In this document: positions 21,264 to 23,295 of the stretch, piece by piece | Layout: each line of letters starts with the position of its first letter | Position numbering within the stretch: the stretch's first letter is position 1 | Source of the DNA: Trichoplax adhaerens | Taxonomy: Eukaryota; Placozoa; Uniplacotomia; Trichoplacea; Trichoplacidae | Assembly (NCBI RefSeq): GCF_000150275.1 | Contig: NW_002060953.1 | Location: forward strand, 1,784,782 to 1,808,076 | Direction of reading: 5' to 3' | DNA: 23,295 nucleotides | Position numbers and translations under genes: made by a program | Notes under the pieces: model-generated | What the model saw: only the letters and a program-made list of their open reading frames with translations | Told to the model about the DNA's origin: nothing | Databases searched by the model: none

Positions 21264-21269
21264 TTTATT
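21264..21269 (-). terminator. Poly(A) signal of CARD-death domain gene 2
   Basis: AATAAA on the minus strand starts five bases after the TAA stop (21276-21274) of the minus-strand gene. Very close to the stop, but in the right orientation. Confidence 0.5.
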
Positions 21270-21273
21270 GCAG

Positions 21274-23074
21274 TTAAATATTTTGAACTTTATCTGCTAT
21301 CAAATTTTGATTCATAGAGCGTAACGCCGTAATTACTTCAGCAATATCTGCGTATTTGCTGCGTTTCGCTTTCCAAAATTCCAAAATTTTGTATATTTTT
21401 TCATATCGCGAACAACTTCTTCCAGAAATATCCTCAATCTCAACTGTTTCCAATCTTAAAATAGTTCCCAAACGAAATACAAATTCGTTACGAAGTTCCT
21501 TCGCAATAACGACAAAGTATTTGCCAAATGGCTCTAAAGCAATACGAAAAGGTATTAAAGCCTAACGTATTAACTTTTACATATTTATCAATATAATCAT
21601 TACGGTATTTACTTGCGTCATATAATCAGTAGCTAATGTTACTGTAGTAAAACGAATATCGCCTAAGTTTCTTTTAATCAGAATATCATCAAAAATTGTT
21701 ACATTAGTTTAATATTATCAACTAAAGTGAATAATCAATCGAAACCTCTAAACTTTTTCATTACAGTACGGGTAGAAATTATCATTTTAATTTGCAATTT
21801 TGTATGCTATAGATGCAATATAGAAAATGAACGAAAATTAATTCAGTATTCAGGAGATTAAAAGTGAAAAAGTTGAAAATAAATTATATATGCCTACCTG
21901 GATTGTTATCACTTTTACTGCTATCTATTGGATGGGTTTGTTGAACGATACGAGAGGAAATAACTAGTTAATTATAGGACGATATGTTATGACATGAAGC
22001 TCAATACATGTAAAAGAGTGATTAATACCTGTCTGATAAAAGTAAACTTAAATTAAAGTCTCTCACTTTAGTAGCTATATTCAAAAGATGATTATTACCT
22101 GCATCAGCACCGATTCGATCCTCTAAAAAGGTAAATAAAAATTGCATAAGTTAGACCCCTTAGAACATAAATGTGCTGATGATCATTGATGAACAGCTTA
22201 AAATGAACTGATCATTCTAAAAAAACACCTTAAATACGTTATATATCTAGAATTATGTGCAGGTAGTCATTTCAAATGTGTCACTTGCTATTGAATGAAT
22301 AATAAATAAAGACTAAATTTTTCTGGTAGACTAGAATGACGTCTCTAAGTATCAAATTAATGCAAATTTAATAAGTAATCATAGATACTAAATTTTACAT
22401 CCATTATATTCTATTGCAGTAAGCTATCGCCGCTTGCCATTTAGTTAAGCATTTGAGCATATAAGAAAATATATCTTATACTTTACACGAATTCTGGATT
22501 TAAATCGCTTCTCGTCAGCTGTATATCAGAATTTCTATGCAAAATTGCACGTTATAGAAGGTTTATCAAATGAATGACTAACTACGAGAAAAATTCCATA
22601 TGACAATTCATATACAGGAGCTGAATAAACTTGTATATGTAGAAATTCCGATACTATGTTTCAGCTTAAAATGGTTAGTACTTCTGTTTCGGGCTTAGCA
22701 GGTAAATTTTATTCAGCTCAGATAAACCTACCATTAACACTTGATGAGGCTTCTCCACTGTTCGAATCTATGGCTTCCATAACTTTCATTAGCTCCATCT
22801 CCAGTTCTTTACCGAGTTCCTGAATGGTTTGTACTTGACAATCCCGTAATATCTTACAAAACTGAATAATATCTTTATCCCTTCTCTTTTGCAATATTTC
22901 CATTAGTTCAAAATTTCTTTCTGATTCTACATCAATTTTACGCAAACGATTAGCATCATAGCTTGATAATATCTTCTCAGCGACTAATTCGTTAATAATT
23001 TCAATGGAAGGAGTCTCTTTGTAAAGTCTTCTTAAGTATTTTCGAAATACATTTCTCACTTTATTCGATATCAT
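21274..23074 (-). CDS. CARD-death domain adaptor, RAIDD/CRADD-like (gene 2, 200 aa)
   Basis: Same architecture and strand as the gene at 12938-14362. Exon 1 (23074-22732) encodes residues 1-114: an N-terminal CARD (VRNVFRKYLRRLYKE, then LVAEKILSSYDANRLR, then FCKILRDCQVQTIQELGKEL) plus a Ser/Glu-rich linker. Exon 2 (21533-21274) encodes residues 115-200, a death domain: PFGKYFVVIAKELRNEFVF, IYKILEFWKAKRSKYADIAE, and the final helix ALRSMNQNLIADKV, ending at TAA. The 1198-nt intron has donor GTAGGT at 22731 and a pyrimidine-rich acceptor gctttag ending at 21534. It joins in phase 1, giving 603 coding nt (200 codons plus stop). The upstream alternative acceptor after cgttag would not be in phase. 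The helix-2 Trp seen in gene 1 is absent (EFVF replaces KDWS). No lesions. Role by family: adaptor between a death-domain partner and a CARD caspase. Confidence 0.85.
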
Positions 23075-23295
23075 GCTTGATGTCTGTATAAATTCTAAAT
23101 AAATGAAATATTAAAAGCTTTAATTAAAGGGCTAGCTTAAAGATAAAGGGCATATATATTGATCAAAATGCGATACTTTAAGAATTTACTTAGTAAATTC
23201 ACGAGTTATGATGCCGTAAAATAATTATGAAATTATTATGAGCTGTAAACTTTAACTCTATATGTCTACCAACATTTATAAATTCATACTAATTT

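Overview
The window looks like AT-rich nuclear DNA of an invertebrate animal. Coding exons are separated by GT-AG introns, AATAAA signals are present, and the recognisable genes belong to animal innate-immunity and cell-death families: Roc-COR GTPase, CARD, death domain, TIR and tyrosine kinase. There is no sign of bacterial operon structure. An early-branching animal such as a placozoan, cnidarian or sponge would fit, but the species cannot be fixed from the sequence alone.

Layout. Bases 3-2271 (+) hold the 3' part of a Roc-COR (ROCO) GTPase. It runs in from the left edge, and its C-terminal frame is broken by a 69-bp tandem duplication. Bases 3384-3862 (+) encode a two-exon, CARD-only protein of about 92 residues with one surplus A in an A5 run. 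A solo LTR (4840-5391, +) follows; its diverged sister lies inverted at 16517-17064 (-). Between them, on the minus strand, lie a decayed TIR gene (6176-7005), a heavily decayed tyrosine-kinase-like domain (about 8308-8741) and an unassigned broken reading frame (9246-9480). Bases 12938-14362 (-) hold an intact two-exon CARD-death-domain gene of 187 aa. After LTR B come relics of a second Roc GTPase (17847-19341, +) and a Q-rich pseudogene (19907-20235, +). Bases 21274-23074 (-) hold a second intact CARD-death-domain gene of 200 aa.

How the parts relate. The two intact minus-strand genes share the RAIDD/CRADD architecture (N-terminal CARD, C-terminal death domain). Their one intron is in phase 1 and sits at the same point between the domains, so they are most simply read as paralogues. 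In well-studied animals such adaptors link a death-domain platform to a CARD caspase. The neighbouring CARD-only, TIR and Roc-COR genes or relics suggest a birth-and-death cluster of signalling domains, with intact genes, single-lesion genes and old relics mixed together. That the cluster is functional is inference. The CARD, death-domain, Roc-COR and TIR calls rest on residues seen in the sequence. The kinase and second-Roc relics are weaker calls that need a profile search.
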